A stretch of 64,000 bases of DNA from the NCBI RefSeq assembly GCF_003944715.1, contig NZ_RWIT01000001.1, positions 124,001 to 188,000 on the forward strand, written 5' to 3'. The stretch comes from Hymenobacter rigui. GTDB taxonomy: Bacteria; Bacteroidota; Bacteroidia; Cytophagales; Hymenobacteraceae. Positions 41,746 through 51,010 of this stretch are shown piece by piece (position 1 is the stretch's first letter; each line of letters opens with the position of its first letter). The notes under the pieces were generated by a model. It worked only from the letters and a program-made list of their open reading frames with translations, was not told the DNA's origin and searched no databases. Both the position numbers and the translations under genes were made by a program.

Positions 41746-42432
41746 CTATTTCGTATCCATCAGGATCTGCATAATAGCGGGGCACTGCTGAGCCGATTGG
41801 TAACCTACTTTGGAGCCCAGGGCGCGCAGCTTATCACTGTCGTTCATGGCATCGGCCCCATACACCTGCTGAATTTCTTTGGAATGAGCTTTGAAGCTGG
41901 TTTCCAACTGGTCCGAAACCATTTTCAGGCGCTTCTCCTTGGGCAAGCCTTTCAACTCCTTCTGGCGGGGCGTAATGTTGGCGCAAAACTCGGTAGCCAG
42001 CGTGTTCACCAGCTTGGTTTCGTCGGTGCCGGCGGGTTTAAACTGGGTGCTGCCCTGGCCGCTCATGCTGGCAAACAGCGGCCGGCTCACCTCACACTCC
42101 TGCACCAGCTGCATCCCGATTTTGCGGCCCAGCTGCTCGCCGTAGGCGCGGGCGCCGGCGGGGTCGTTGGTGATGCGCGCCATCAGCTCAGGCTCTGTGG
42201 CGGCGCTGGCCATCATCAGCCGGGTAAAGAGCTGGGTGGCTTCATCCTTGTTCAGGCTGGCAAGCGGCTTCTTTTTGTCTTCCTGCTGCAGTTGCGTGCA
42301 CATACCGGCCGAAATGCGCTGCACCATCTTCTTCTCCACGAGGGTGTCGGTGGAAGCCGTTTGCGCCATGCCCCGGAAGGCGGTGCTGCACAGGCTCAAA
42401 AGCAATACAACACGAATAATACAGATTTTCAT
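41746..42432 (-). CDS. Exported protein with two related cysteine-containing halves
   Basis: 228 residues with a signal peptide (ends FRGMAQ). Two similar blocks each begin with a helix holding one Cys (RISAGMCTQLQQ; LATEFCANITPRQ) and end with a glycine-containing helix and another Cys (LGRKIGMQLVQECEVSRPLF; LGSKVGYQSAQQCPAIMQIL). This points to an internal duplication with a possible disulfide in each half. Mostly helical; no family recognised. Probably periplasmic. Confidence 0.65.
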   Translation of the reverse strand: MKICIIRVVLLLSLCSTAFRGMAQTASTDTLVEKKMVQRISAGMCTQLQQEDKKKPLASLNKDEATQLFTRLMMASAATEPELMARITNDPAGARAYGEQLGRKIGMQLVQECEVSRPLFASMSGQGSTQFKPAGTDETKLVNTLATEFCANITPRQKELKGLPKEKRLKMVSDQLETSFKAHSKEIQQVYGADAMNDSDKLRALGSKVGYQSAQQCPAIMQILMDTK

Positions 42433-42629
42433 AGCCTAAATATAGGGTTACCGAGCACTGTCAGCAAACCGGTCTACTATGCACAACGAAACATTAATCG
42501 GGGGTAATGGATATTCAAAATATTTTATAGAAGTTTGCTACGACAAGCAACTATCCCGGCATCTTGCTACTCTTGCTATCAGCTGCTTTCGGCAGCTTCC
42601 GTTCTTATCTTTTGTCATTATAATTCCTC

Positions 42630-43253
42630 ATGCCTTCTCTCCTCACTCGTAGTCTGCTGGTAGCCGGAGCGCTGCTGGTATTCAGCCAGGTACAGGCCCA
42701 GACTAATGTTATAAAATTGGATATCTTCCAGCCTATCGTCAATACGGCCGCCTTATCGTTTGAGCATAAGCTCACGGAAGCTAGCAGCTTTCAGTTCGGG
42801 GTTTCCTTTACGGCCAACTATCGGGAGGATGGCTATGATTACAGTGGCTCTTCTTACGAAGGCCGCAAAACCTCCGGATTCGGGATAATGCCGGAGTACC
42901 GGTTTTACCTCTCGGAGAAACATCCCGCTATGGAGGGCTTCTACGTGGCCCCCTTTCTGCGCTACCAGTACCTCAGCCAGACGGGCAGCTATTCCAGCTA
43001 TGATCCGCTGACGGGTAATATCACCTACCGCAAGGCCGATGCCTCGCTGAATGCGTTTGGCGGCGGCGTAGTGGTAGGCCGACACTGGATTTTCAAGCAG
43101 CGGTTTTCTCTGGATGCACTGCTGGGCCCGTCCTACATGGTATCGGGTGTGACATCGGATGACCGCAACGTGGAGAAAAGCAATTTCCTGGGGTTCTATG
43201 ATGATATGAACTACTGCCTGCGGGGTGCCATCACCTTCGGCATTGCCTTCTGA
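42630..43253 (+). CDS. DUF3575-like outer-membrane beta-barrel protein (paralog 1)
   Basis: 207 residues with a signal peptide (ends SQVQAQ). Barrel strands such as NVIKLDIFQPIVNTAALSFE, GIMPEYRFYLSEKHPAMEGF, YVAPFLRYQYLSQ and FGGGVVVGRHWIFKQRFSLD match DUF3575 proteins; it ends in GAITFGIAF, with the terminal Phe favoured by the outer-membrane insertion machinery. Its closest visible relative is the next gene, 84 bases downstream, indicating tandem duplication. Confidence 0.8.
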   Translation: MPSLLTRSLLVAGALLVFSQVQAQTNVIKLDIFQPIVNTAALSFEHKLTEASSFQFGVSFTANYREDGYDYSGSSYEGRKTSGFGIMPEYRFYLSEKHPAMEGFYVAPFLRYQYLSQTGSYSSYDPLTGNITYRKADASLNAFGGGVVVGRHWIFKQRFSLDALLGPSYMVSGVTSDDRNVEKSNFLGFYDDMNYCLRGAITFGIAF

Positions 43254-43337
43254 TTCCGGCCCCGATTAGTGCCGGGTTTTGCATCCTAAGCTCGGCTTGC
43301 GTCCAAAAATTGCCCCTTACTTCCCTCTTCATATTTT

Positions 43338-43931
43338 ATGAAAAAACTCTTACTCGCTGCCACGCTTGTGGCTGCCTCCGCTACCTCTGCCCTGGCGCAG
43401 AATAACGTAGTGAAAGTGAACATTCTCAGTCCCCTGGTGAAAACCGGGTCGTTCTTCTACGAGCACAAGCTGTCGGACAACAGCAGCCTGCAGCTGGGTG
43501 CCCTGTTTACCAGCTGGAAGGTAGACGGCAACAACACCAAAGTATCGGGCTTTGCGCTTACCCCCGAGTACCGGTTCTACCTATCGGAGCGCTCCACGGC
43601 GCCGGAAGGATTCTACGTAGGGCCATTTCTGCGCTACCAGAATCTGACGCTCAAGGATACCTACGAAGAGTATTCGTATGATGCCAACGGCAACCCGCGC
43701 ACCACTACCCAAACCGATGAAGCTTCGCTGAACACGTTCGGGGGCGGGGTAGTAGTAGGTCGTCAGTGGATTTTCAAGGAGCGTTTTGCCCTGGATCTGT
43801 TCCTGGGCCCCTCGTACAATGGCGGCTCCATCACCATGAAAAGCTCCTCTTCAGGCACGGATAGTTTTGACCCGGGGCCTTTTGATGGCTTCGGTATCCG
43901 GGCTGGTGTTACGTTCGGCCTCGCTTTCTAG
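43338..43931 (+). CDS. DUF3575-like outer-membrane beta-barrel protein (paralog 2)
   Basis: 197 residues with a signal peptide (MKKLLLAATLVAASATSALA). Shares with the preceding gene NNVVKVNILSPLVKTGSFFY-type starts, LTPEYRFYLSERSTAPEGFY, VGPFLRYQNL, FGGGVVVGRQWIFKERFALD and the C-terminal GVTFGLAF. The loops differ most (for example the Ser/Gly-rich KSSSSGTDSFDPG), as expected for diverging surface loops after duplication. Function unknown. Confidence 0.8.
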   Translation: MKKLLLAATLVAASATSALAQNNVVKVNILSPLVKTGSFFYEHKLSDNSSLQLGALFTSWKVDGNNTKVSGFALTPEYRFYLSERSTAPEGFYVGPFLRYQNLTLKDTYEEYSYDANGNPRTTTQTDEASLNTFGGGVVVGRQWIFKERFALDLFLGPSYNGGSITMKSSSSGTDSFDPGPFDGFGIRAGVTFGLAF

Positions 43932-43955
43932 CACGTAATTCTCAAGTATTTTAAG

Positions 43956-44000
43956 CATCAAAAGAGCCCGCTCAAGTCAATTGGGCGGGCTCTTTTGATG
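43956..44000. terminator. Bidirectional terminator
   Basis: A perfect 16-bp stem CATCAAAAGAGCCCGC (43956-43971) / GCGGGCTCTTTTGATG (43985-44000), between the convergent DUF3575 and YihY genes. Confidence 0.85.
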
Positions 44001-44016
44001 TCATCCGGCAGATGTA

Positions 44017-44985
44017 CTAGCTTTTCCAGCGGCCTTCGGCGCGGGGGCGGCCAGTTAATACTTCCTCTTTGGTTTCGCCTTCGGGTACCTCACGGGTTTC
44101 GATGCGTACGGCGTGGGCTTTGGGTTGCACGCGCTGCCCGAAAGCATCAGCAAACTCCTGGGTAAACTCGGCCCCGAAAAAGATGATAAGCGCCGAGTAG
44201 TTTACCCACACCAGCAGAATAATGGCCGAGCCCGCCGCCCCGAACGTGGAGCCGGGGTTGGCCTGGGCGATGTAGAAGGCAATGAGGTATTTGCCCAGCA
44301 TAAACAGCAGGGCCGTAATGAACGCGCCCACGCCCACATCGCGCCACCGGATGATGGCATCGGGTAGAAACCGGTAGATGAGCGCAAACAGCAGAGAGGT
44401 GATGAACAGCGATAGGCTAAAATCAATCAGCTTGAGCAGAAATACGGTTATTTCCGGCATGATGCGCTGCAGATAATCAGTGAAAAAGCTGAGCGTGGCG
44501 CTGATAACGAAGGAAATGAGCAGCAGCAGGGCCACGCTCAGGATGAGGCCGAAAGACAGGAGCCGGTCGCGCACAAACTGCCAGATGCCGTTGCGGGGCT
44601 TTACCTTCAGGTTCCAGATATCATTGATGCTTTCCTGCAGGGTAACGAAAAACGTGGTAGCGGCAAATATCAGTGTGCCAATGCCGATGACGGCGGCAAA
44701 CCCGCTGCGCTCCTGCTTATTGAACTCGTTGATGCTGTCCTGCATGAATTTGGCCGCATCGGCACCAACCAGCCCCTTCATGTGGGCGAATACTTCGCCG
44801 GTAATAGCCTCAGTACCAAACACAGTGCTGGCCGTGGTAATAACGATGATAAGCAGCGGCGGCAGTGAGAAAATAGTATAATAGGATAGGGCCGCGGCGT
44901 GGCGAAGTGAGTTATTCACCATAAACTCGCTGGCCGTAGTTTTGAGAATATTGATGACGTCGGAAAACTTGTAATGAGTAGCCAT
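44017..44985 (-). CDS. YihY/BrkB family inner-membrane protein
   Basis: 322 residues from the ATG at 44985 (MATHYKFSDVINILKTTASE). Six to seven transmembrane helices with the family landmarks LRHAAALSYYTIFSLPPLLI, FFVTLQESINDIWNLKVKPR, RFLPDAIIRWRDVGVGAFIT and ALLFMLGKYLIAFYI. Function is poorly defined (once mis-assigned as RNase BN). The longer ORF start is rejected as its extra residues are hydrophilic and unconserved. Confidence 0.88.
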   Translation of the reverse strand: MATHYKFSDVINILKTTASEFMVNNSLRHAAALSYYTIFSLPPLLIIVITTASTVFGTEAITGEVFAHMKGLVGADAAKFMQDSINEFNKQERSGFAAVIGIGTLIFAATTFFVTLQESINDIWNLKVKPRNGIWQFVRDRLLSFGLILSVALLLLISFVISATLSFFTDYLQRIMPEITVFLLKLIDFSLSLFITSLLFALIYRFLPDAIIRWRDVGVGAFITALLFMLGKYLIAFYIAQANPGSTFGAAGSAIILLVWVNYSALIIFFGAEFTQEFADAFGQRVQPKAHAVRIETREVPEGETKEEVLTGRPRAEGRWKS

Positions 44986-45139
44986 GAACGAGCAGTTGCT
45001 GAAGGAAGCGTTGGCGGTAGTACGGGCCGGAGCCGGCGGGCGTTTGGTGGAGTTGATCAATTTGCCGTGCTTTCCGTAGAGCAAGCCGGACTGTAGTTCA
45101 GTCCTGTTTCTGGTCTTTTTCCTGTTTTAGTTTCTCCCG

Positions 45140-45952
45140 ATGCGCCTGTTATTCGTTACTGCCCTGCTGGTTCTGCCCGAGCTTGCCCTCTGCCAGACTA
45201 CACCCAAACAGCCTGCCCCGGCTACTGCGGCGGCCAAAGCCAAAAAGGGTTCCTACCCGGCTGCCGCCGGTTTCGACCAGGCCGGGTCCGACGCCCGCGC
45301 CATTGCGCTGGCCGATAAAGTAATGCTGGCCATGGGCGGCTACCCGGCCTGGCAGCAAACCCGTTTGCTGGGCTGGGATTTTCTGGACGGCTCGTATCAG
45401 CTCTGGGACCGGCAAACCAATGATTTTCGGTGGCAGAAGGACAGTACCGTGGCCGTGTACAACCTTACCAGCAAGCAGGGCAAAGCCTACCGCAACGGCC
45501 GGGATATTTCGGCCACGCCCGACGGGCAGAAGCTGCTGGGTAAGATGTATCCCGTGTGGGTAAATAACTCGTGGTGGCTGCTGATGCCCTTTAAGCTGAA
45601 GGATTCCGGCGTCACGCTCACCTACAAAGGCACCGGCAAGCTGATGGATGGCACGCCTGCCGAGGTACTGAACATGACCTTCAAAAACGTGGGCGTGACC
45701 CCGGACAACAAGTACGAGGTGTACGTCAACCCGAAAACCAACCTGATGGAGGAGTGGGCGTATTTCCCTAAGGCGACAGACGCGCAGCCCGCCTTCCGTC
45801 GCCGTTGGGCCGGGTATCAGCAGTACAACGGCATCCTGCTGGCCGCTGACCGCACCGATGGTAAAGACGGCCGCAAGCTGGGCCACATTTCGGCTTTCAG
45901 CAATGTGCCGGCCGGCGTTATGCAAGCGCCCAAACCCATAGAAAAGCTGTAG
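45140..45952 (+). CDS. Exported hypothetical protein (DUF6503-like)
   Basis: 270 residues with a signal peptide (MRLLFVTALLVLPELALCQ), then a basic Ala/Lys linker. The main domain has ADKVMLAMGGYPAWQQTRLL, GWDFLDGSYQLWDRQTNDFR and LMEEWAYFPKATDAQPAFRR. Alternating strands suggest a lipoprotein-carrier-like (LolA/LolB) half-barrel, as for other Bacteroidota periplasmic proteins with this AMGGxxAWxxxR start. Assignment tentative; no catalytic motif. Confidence 0.65.
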   Translation: MRLLFVTALLVLPELALCQTTPKQPAPATAAAKAKKGSYPAAAGFDQAGSDARAIALADKVMLAMGGYPAWQQTRLLGWDFLDGSYQLWDRQTNDFRWQKDSTVAVYNLTSKQGKAYRNGRDISATPDGQKLLGKMYPVWVNNSWWLLMPFKLKDSGVTLTYKGTGKLMDGTPAEVLNMTFKNVGVTPDNKYEVYVNPKTNLMEEWAYFPKATDAQPAFRRRWAGYQQYNGILLAADRTDGKDGRKLGHISAFSNVPAGVMQAPKPIEKL

Positions 45953-45981
45953 CCTGTTGCCACCGGTCAGGCCGACACCAA

Positions 45982-46030
45982 AAGGACCTTCCCACGCCAG
46001 CGCAAATCGTTCTGTCGGGGGAAGGTCCTT
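45982..46030. terminator. Bidirectional hairpin
   Basis: AAGGACCTTCCC (45982-45993) pairs with GGGAAGGTCCTT (46019-46030) between convergent genes. Confidence 0.7.
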
Positions 46031-46063
46031 GCCGGTTTCAGGAGCAGGGTGACGATTCGGCCG

Positions 46064-46795
46064 CTAGCCTTTCGCCAGCTCCCAGCGCAGGGTTTCGATA
46101 GGGGCCTCGCGCAGTTCCTGAGCCAATTCGGCGTCGTTGCTGAATTGTAGCTGGTGCAGCACCGATGCCTCCACGCTCACCCCAAACTGCGGCTCCGCAA
46201 ATGGCCAGGGCTGCACCTGCACGGGGCCGTCCTCGGTGGGGCGCAGCACGTGGTGGGTGCGGCCGTCGGGGCCGTGGTAGATTTCCAGAGCGCGGCCCAT
46301 TTCGGGCAGCTCGCGGCGGCAGAGAATGAGGCTGAGCCGGTCGCACCAGTGGAGCAAAGTATAGGCCTGCTCGGCTTCGGCTTTTTTGATTTTCAACTCC
46401 CGCCGCCACCGTTGCTGAGAGGCCCGCTGCTCATCCAGAAACGCATCAATTTCCGCCTTCTGCCCCCGCAAACTCTCATAGAGCGTACTCAGGTGCAGAC
46501 TGGTGAGCAGACTGCGCCAACGGCCCTGGAAGCGCGCCGCGTGCATCAGACGGGTGGCTTGCTCCAGCGAGAATTCCTTCATGGTGAAGTTGGCCGGAGC
46601 CCCGGCGGGCGTGAGGCCGTAGTGCCCGGTCCAGTCGGCCTGCTCGTCGTCGTGCTGGGCGGCGGCGGCCAGCAGGCCTACCCACTGGTCGGTGGGCAGA
46701 AACGGGGGCCACTGGTGCAGCAGCTGAGCCGCCAGCAGCGCGTGGGCCTGCTGGTAGATAATCTGCCAGCCGGCGGGCGTGTGGTTGACAATCAT
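46064..46795 (-). CDS. DUF3891 family protein
   Basis: 243 residues, cytoplasmic: MIVNHTPAGWQIIYQQAHAL and LLAAQLLHQW form the conserved start, followed by AAAQHDDEQADW, a His-Asp pair reminiscent of HD-type phosphohydrolase helices, and HWCDRLSLILCRRELPE. DUF3891 members are all-helical proteins of unknown activity. The His-Asp and CDRLS segments could bind a metal. No operon partner is visible. Confidence 0.8.
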   Translation of the reverse strand: MIVNHTPAGWQIIYQQAHALLAAQLLHQWPPFLPTDQWVGLLAAAAQHDDEQADWTGHYGLTPAGAPANFTMKEFSLEQATRLMHAARFQGRWRSLLTSLHLSTLYESLRGQKAEIDAFLDEQRASQQRWRRELKIKKAEAEQAYTLLHWCDRLSLILCRRELPEMGRALEIYHGPDGRTHHVLRPTEDGPVQVQPWPFAEPQFGVSVEASVLHQLQFSNDAELAQELREAPIETLRWELAKG

Positions 46796-46917
46796 TTTGG
46801 GGCAGTGAGGTTCGCTAAGAGGAACGCACTAGCGCCACGCAGGTTTTCGACATCGGCAAGTAACCAAAACGCCCCACCGGATGAGGTGAGGCGTCAAAGA
46901 AAAGGTTAACAAGCAGT

Positions 46918-47907
46918 CTACTTCAGTACCACCGCTTCCTTCAGGTGCAGCAGCATGTCGTCGGTCATCTTGTCCAGCGTGAACTGGGGCTGCCAGTTCC
47001 AGTCGTGGCGGGCTTTGCTGTCATCGATGCTGGCGGGCCAGGAGTCGGCAATCTGCTGGCGCTGGTCAGGCTGGTAGGTTACCTGGAAATCGGGGTAGTG
47101 GCGTTGGATGCTGGCCGTAATTTCCTTCGGGCTGAAGCTCATGGCCCCCAGGTTGTAGCTGCTGCGCACTTTGATGTTCTCGGCCGGGGCGTGCATCAGG
47201 TCCAGCGTGGCCTTCAGCGCGTCGGGCATGTACATCATGGGCAGGTAGGTGTCTTCTTTCAGGAAGCACTCGTAATTCTCGCCGGCCACGGCTTTGTGGT
47301 AGATGTCCACGGCGTAATCGGTGGTGCCGCCGCCGGGCAGGCTCTTGTAGCCGATGAGGCCCGGGTAGCGCAAGCTACGCACATCCAGGCCGTGCTTGCG
47401 GAAGTACCACTCGCACCACTGCTCCCCGGCCAGCTTGCTGATGCCGTACACCGTGTTGGGGTTCATGATGGTGAGCTGGGGCGTGTTGTCGCGCGGGGTA
47501 TCGGGCCCGAATACGGCAATGCTGCTGGGCCAGTATACCTGCTTTACGCCCAGATCCACGGCCGCATCCAGCACGTGAAACAGGCCGTCCATGTTCAACT
47601 GCCAGCCAAACTTGGGATTCTTCTCAGCCGTGGCCGACAGTAGTGCCGCCAAGTGATACACCTGCTTGGGCTTGTACTGGCGAATAACTTCTTCCAGGCG
47701 GTTTTTATCCAGCACATCCAGCTGCTCGAAGGGGCCGGCCTGCGCGGTTTCAGCATCTTTGGGGGCGCGCACGTCGGCGGCTACTACATTGGATGCCCCA
47801 TACAACTGGCGCAGCTCGTGGGTAAGCTCCAGGCCCAGCTGTCCGCCGGCGCCAATAACGAGGATGGTGTCGCCGGGGGTAGCGGCGGAGGTGCTGGATG
47901 TAGCCAT
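46918..47907 (-). CDS. tdh: L-threonine 3-dehydrogenase, SDR (epimerase-like) type
   Basis: 329 residues from the ATG at 47907. Rossmann motif VIGAGGQLGLELTHEL, catalytic VYWPSSIAVFGPDTPRD and TVYGISKLAGEQW (Tyr-x3-Lys), then RYPGLIGYKSLPGGGTTDYA, the signature separating SDR-type threonine dehydrogenase from sugar epimerases. It oxidises threonine to 2-amino-3-ketobutyrate with NAD. kbl, the next enzyme, lies 1.3 kb away on the other strand. A TATCTTTG box lies 40 bases upstream. Confidence 0.93.
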   Translation of the reverse strand: MATSSTSAATPGDTILVIGAGGQLGLELTHELRQLYGASNVVAADVRAPKDAETAQAGPFEQLDVLDKNRLEEVIRQYKPKQVYHLAALLSATAEKNPKFGWQLNMDGLFHVLDAAVDLGVKQVYWPSSIAVFGPDTPRDNTPQLTIMNPNTVYGISKLAGEQWCEWYFRKHGLDVRSLRYPGLIGYKSLPGGGTTDYAVDIYHKAVAGENYECFLKEDTYLPMMYMPDALKATLDLMHAPAENIKVRSSYNLGAMSFSPKEITASIQRHYPDFQVTYQPDQRQQIADSWPASIDDSKARHDWNWQPQFTLDKMTDDMLLHLKEAVVLK

Positions 47908-47946
47908 TCGGGAGGGTGGTGAAGAGAAATGGGTGGTAGAGGAATG

Positions 47947-47954
47947 CAAAGATA
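47947..47954 (-). promoter_or_regulatory. -7 box TATCTTTG for tdh
   Basis: CAAAGATA on the + strand, 40 bases before the tdh ATG; exact TAnnTTTG match. The matching box of the divergent patatin gene lies about 60 bases away. Confidence 0.6.
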
Positions 47955-48012
47955 CGGGGCCGACGGGCTTTCGGTAGTCAGGTAGGATGAAGCACAAACA
48001 CAACGGCCTCGG

Positions 48013-48020
48013 TATCTTTG
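48013..48020 (+). promoter_or_regulatory. -7 box TATCTTTG for the patatin gene
   Basis: Exact TAnnTTTG match, 33 bases before the ATG at 48054; it rules out the TTG start at 48018, which overlaps the box. Confidence 0.6.
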
Positions 48021-48053
48021 GGCTCTACTCTGTGTCATCTACCCCGCGAGGCT

Positions 48054-49133
48054 ATGCGCTACTGGTTTCTCCTGTTATTGAGTGTTCTACCATTACTAAA
48101 CGGTAGGGTCATTGCCCAATCTTCAACCGCCCGGCCCATGTACCGCAACCTGGTAATGGAAGGCGGCGGCATCCGGGGAGTGGCGTATGGCGGGGCGCTG
48201 GAGGAGCTGGAGCAGCAGGGCGTGCTGGCGGGCCTGCAGCGGGTGGGCGGCACCTCGGCCGGAGCCATTCAGGCGGCGCTGCTGGCCGTGGGGTTTTCGC
48301 CCCGGGAGATTATCGAGGTAGTGAATAACACGCCCATCCAGCGCTTCAACGACGGGCGGTTTATGTTTATCGGGGGCAGCCACCGCCTCACCAAGCAGTT
48401 TGGCTGGTACCGCGGCGACGCCCTCACCGAGCACATGCGGCAACTGGTAGCCCGCAAAACCAATAAGCCCGACCTCACGCTGCTGGAGCTGCACCAGCTG
48501 GCTCAGCAGCAGCCCGGCCGCTTCCTGGACCTGTACACCACCGGCACCAACCTCACCCAGCAGCGCATCCAGGTATTCAGCTACGAAACCAGCCCCACCA
48601 TGCGCGTGGCCGATGCCGTGCGCATCAGCATGAGCATTCCGCTCTACTTCCGGGCCGTGCTGCTCGATGCCCGCGGTAACGTCATCCACGGTAAGCCCCA
48701 AAAGGGCCAGCCCGTGCAGGTGCTGGTTGATGGAGGCCTGCTGGCCAACTACCCCGTGGAGCTGTTCGACCACCCGCGCTACCTGCCGGCCCAGCTTTCG
48801 GCCTCCACCAAGCCCGATGCCGAGGGCCGCGTGTATAACCCCGAAACCCTGGGCCTGCGCCTGGATAGGGCCGAGCAGATTGCCTGTGATACGCTGCCCA
48901 CCGGCCGCCAGCAGCTGGCTCCCTACGATATCAACGGTTTCGGCAGCTACATAGCGGCGCTGTACAACCTCACCGAGGAAACCCTCAACCCCACCCGCGC
49001 CCAGGACTGGGCCCGCACCATCAGCATCAATACCGAAGGCTTCGCCCCCAAAATCAAGCGCATGCCCGACGCCGACAAGCAGCGCCTGATGGCCAGCGGC
49101 CGAAAGGGTGTACAGGCGTTTTTCGGGCGGTGA
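48054..49133 (+). CDS. Exported patatin-like phospholipase
   Basis: 359 residues from the ATG at 48054, giving the signal peptide MRYWFLLLLSVLPLLNGRVIA. The patatin set is complete: oxyanion loop EGGGIRGVAYGGAL, nucleophile Ser in RVGGTSAGAIQAAL and Asp in VLVDGGLLANYPVELFD. It is expected to be a Ser-Asp dyad lipid acyl hydrolase acting in the periplasm or outer membrane. It sits between the two threonine-catabolic genes, divergent from tdh and codirectional with kbl. Confidence 0.92.
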   Translation: MRYWFLLLLSVLPLLNGRVIAQSSTARPMYRNLVMEGGGIRGVAYGGALEELEQQGVLAGLQRVGGTSAGAIQAALLAVGFSPREIIEVVNNTPIQRFNDGRFMFIGGSHRLTKQFGWYRGDALTEHMRQLVARKTNKPDLTLLELHQLAQQQPGRFLDLYTTGTNLTQQRIQVFSYETSPTMRVADAVRISMSIPLYFRAVLLDARGNVIHGKPQKGQPVQVLVDGGLLANYPVELFDHPRYLPAQLSASTKPDAEGRVYNPETLGLRLDRAEQIACDTLPTGRQQLAPYDINGFGSYIAALYNLTEETLNPTRAQDWARTISINTEGFAPKIKRMPDADKQRLMASGRKGVQAFFGR

Positions 49134-49180
49134 CCCCACCCCCGGCCCCTCTCCCGGAGGGGAGGGGCTGGGGGTGGGGT
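49133..49180. terminator. GC-rich imperfect palindrome after the patatin gene
   Basis: ACCCCACCCCCGGCCCCTC on the left pairs with GAGGGGCTGGGGGTGGGGT on the right with a G/T mismatch, around CCCGGAGG. It overlaps the last bases of the stop codon. No T run, so termination is only probable. Confidence 0.6.
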
Positions 49181-49189
49181 GAAACGGTT

Positions 49190-49197
49190 TACCTTTG
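49190..49197 (+). promoter_or_regulatory. -7 box TACCTTTG for kbl
   Basis: Exact TAnnTTTG match, 44 bases before the kbl ATG; kbl therefore has its own promoter despite the close upstream patatin gene. Confidence 0.6.
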
Positions 49198-49241
49198 CCT
49201 GACCTCCCACTCACCAAGTCACTCATTCATCATCTCACCGC

Positions 49242-50438
<1,197 letters not shown>

Positions 50439-50483
50439 TTGCCCCCGTCCAGACGGAGTAAATCTAGTTCTGCCTGAGCTCAA

Positions 50484-50533
50484 TAAAGCGTCATGCGCTC
50501 TGTCGGTTTGTCGGCAGAGCGCATGACGCTTTA
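50484..50533. terminator. Bidirectional hairpin after kbl
   Basis: TAAAGCGTCATGCGCTCTG (50484-50502) and CAGAGCGCATGACGCTTTA (50515-50533) are a perfect 19-bp stem between convergent genes. Confidence 0.85.
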
Positions 50534-50549
50534 CGCGTAGATAAAGGAA

Positions 50550-50981
50550 TTATTTATTGCCGGTAAAACTGTACCGAACAATGCAGATGCCGGTTTCGGC
50601 TTTGGGGGCCAGATTAACCTTACCAGTCAATTTGCCATTCGCATTAATTGTAAAAACTACTTGCCTTGCTGGTTCAGTATCGGTGCCAGACGAAAATCGG
50701 TTGAAATAAAACTGGCCATCCTTAAGGTTTCCTTTTAGATCAACCATGCCCGGTACAGATAAGGTGTATACTTCCTTCTCCTGAGAAATAGTCCAAACCT
50801 GTTTCTCCGGTTTGCCTGTTGGGAATTCCTGGATGCCCGATGGTCCACTGCAATAATTCTCAGTGCTGACAAGTGTAATCTGCCATTTGCCAACTATATC
50901 GGAGGTTGGCTTTGATTGAGAAAAACTGCTAATCACGCAGAATAGAATTGGCACCAGAGAGAGAATAACCCTTTTTATCAT
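50550..50981 (-). CDS. Exported lipocalin-like hypothetical protein of low GC content
   Basis: 143 residues with a signal peptide (MIKRVILSLVPILFCVISSF). The mature part starts DIVGKWQITLVSTENYCSGP, a GxW-type first strand like those of small Bacteroidota lipocalin-like domains, followed by strands such as KQVWTISQEKEVYTLSVPG and ends CIVRYSFTGNK. Two Cys may form a disulfide. The gene is clearly richer in A and T than its neighbours. Family uncertain. Confidence 0.6.
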   Translation of the reverse strand: MIKRVILSLVPILFCVISSFSQSKPTSDIVGKWQITLVSTENYCSGPSGIQEFPTGKPEKQVWTISQEKEVYTLSVPGMVDLKGNLKDGQFYFNRFSSGTDTEPARQVVFTINANGKLTGKVNLAPKAETGICIVRYSFTGNK

Positions 50982-51010
50982 GGGAGTAAAGATAGTTCTT
51001 GTCGGGTTCC

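Noticed and set aside
48123..49226. 367-codon minus-strand ORF opposite the patatin gene
   Set aside because: Shadow frame, Gly/His-rich; patatin catalytic motifs are on the + strand.
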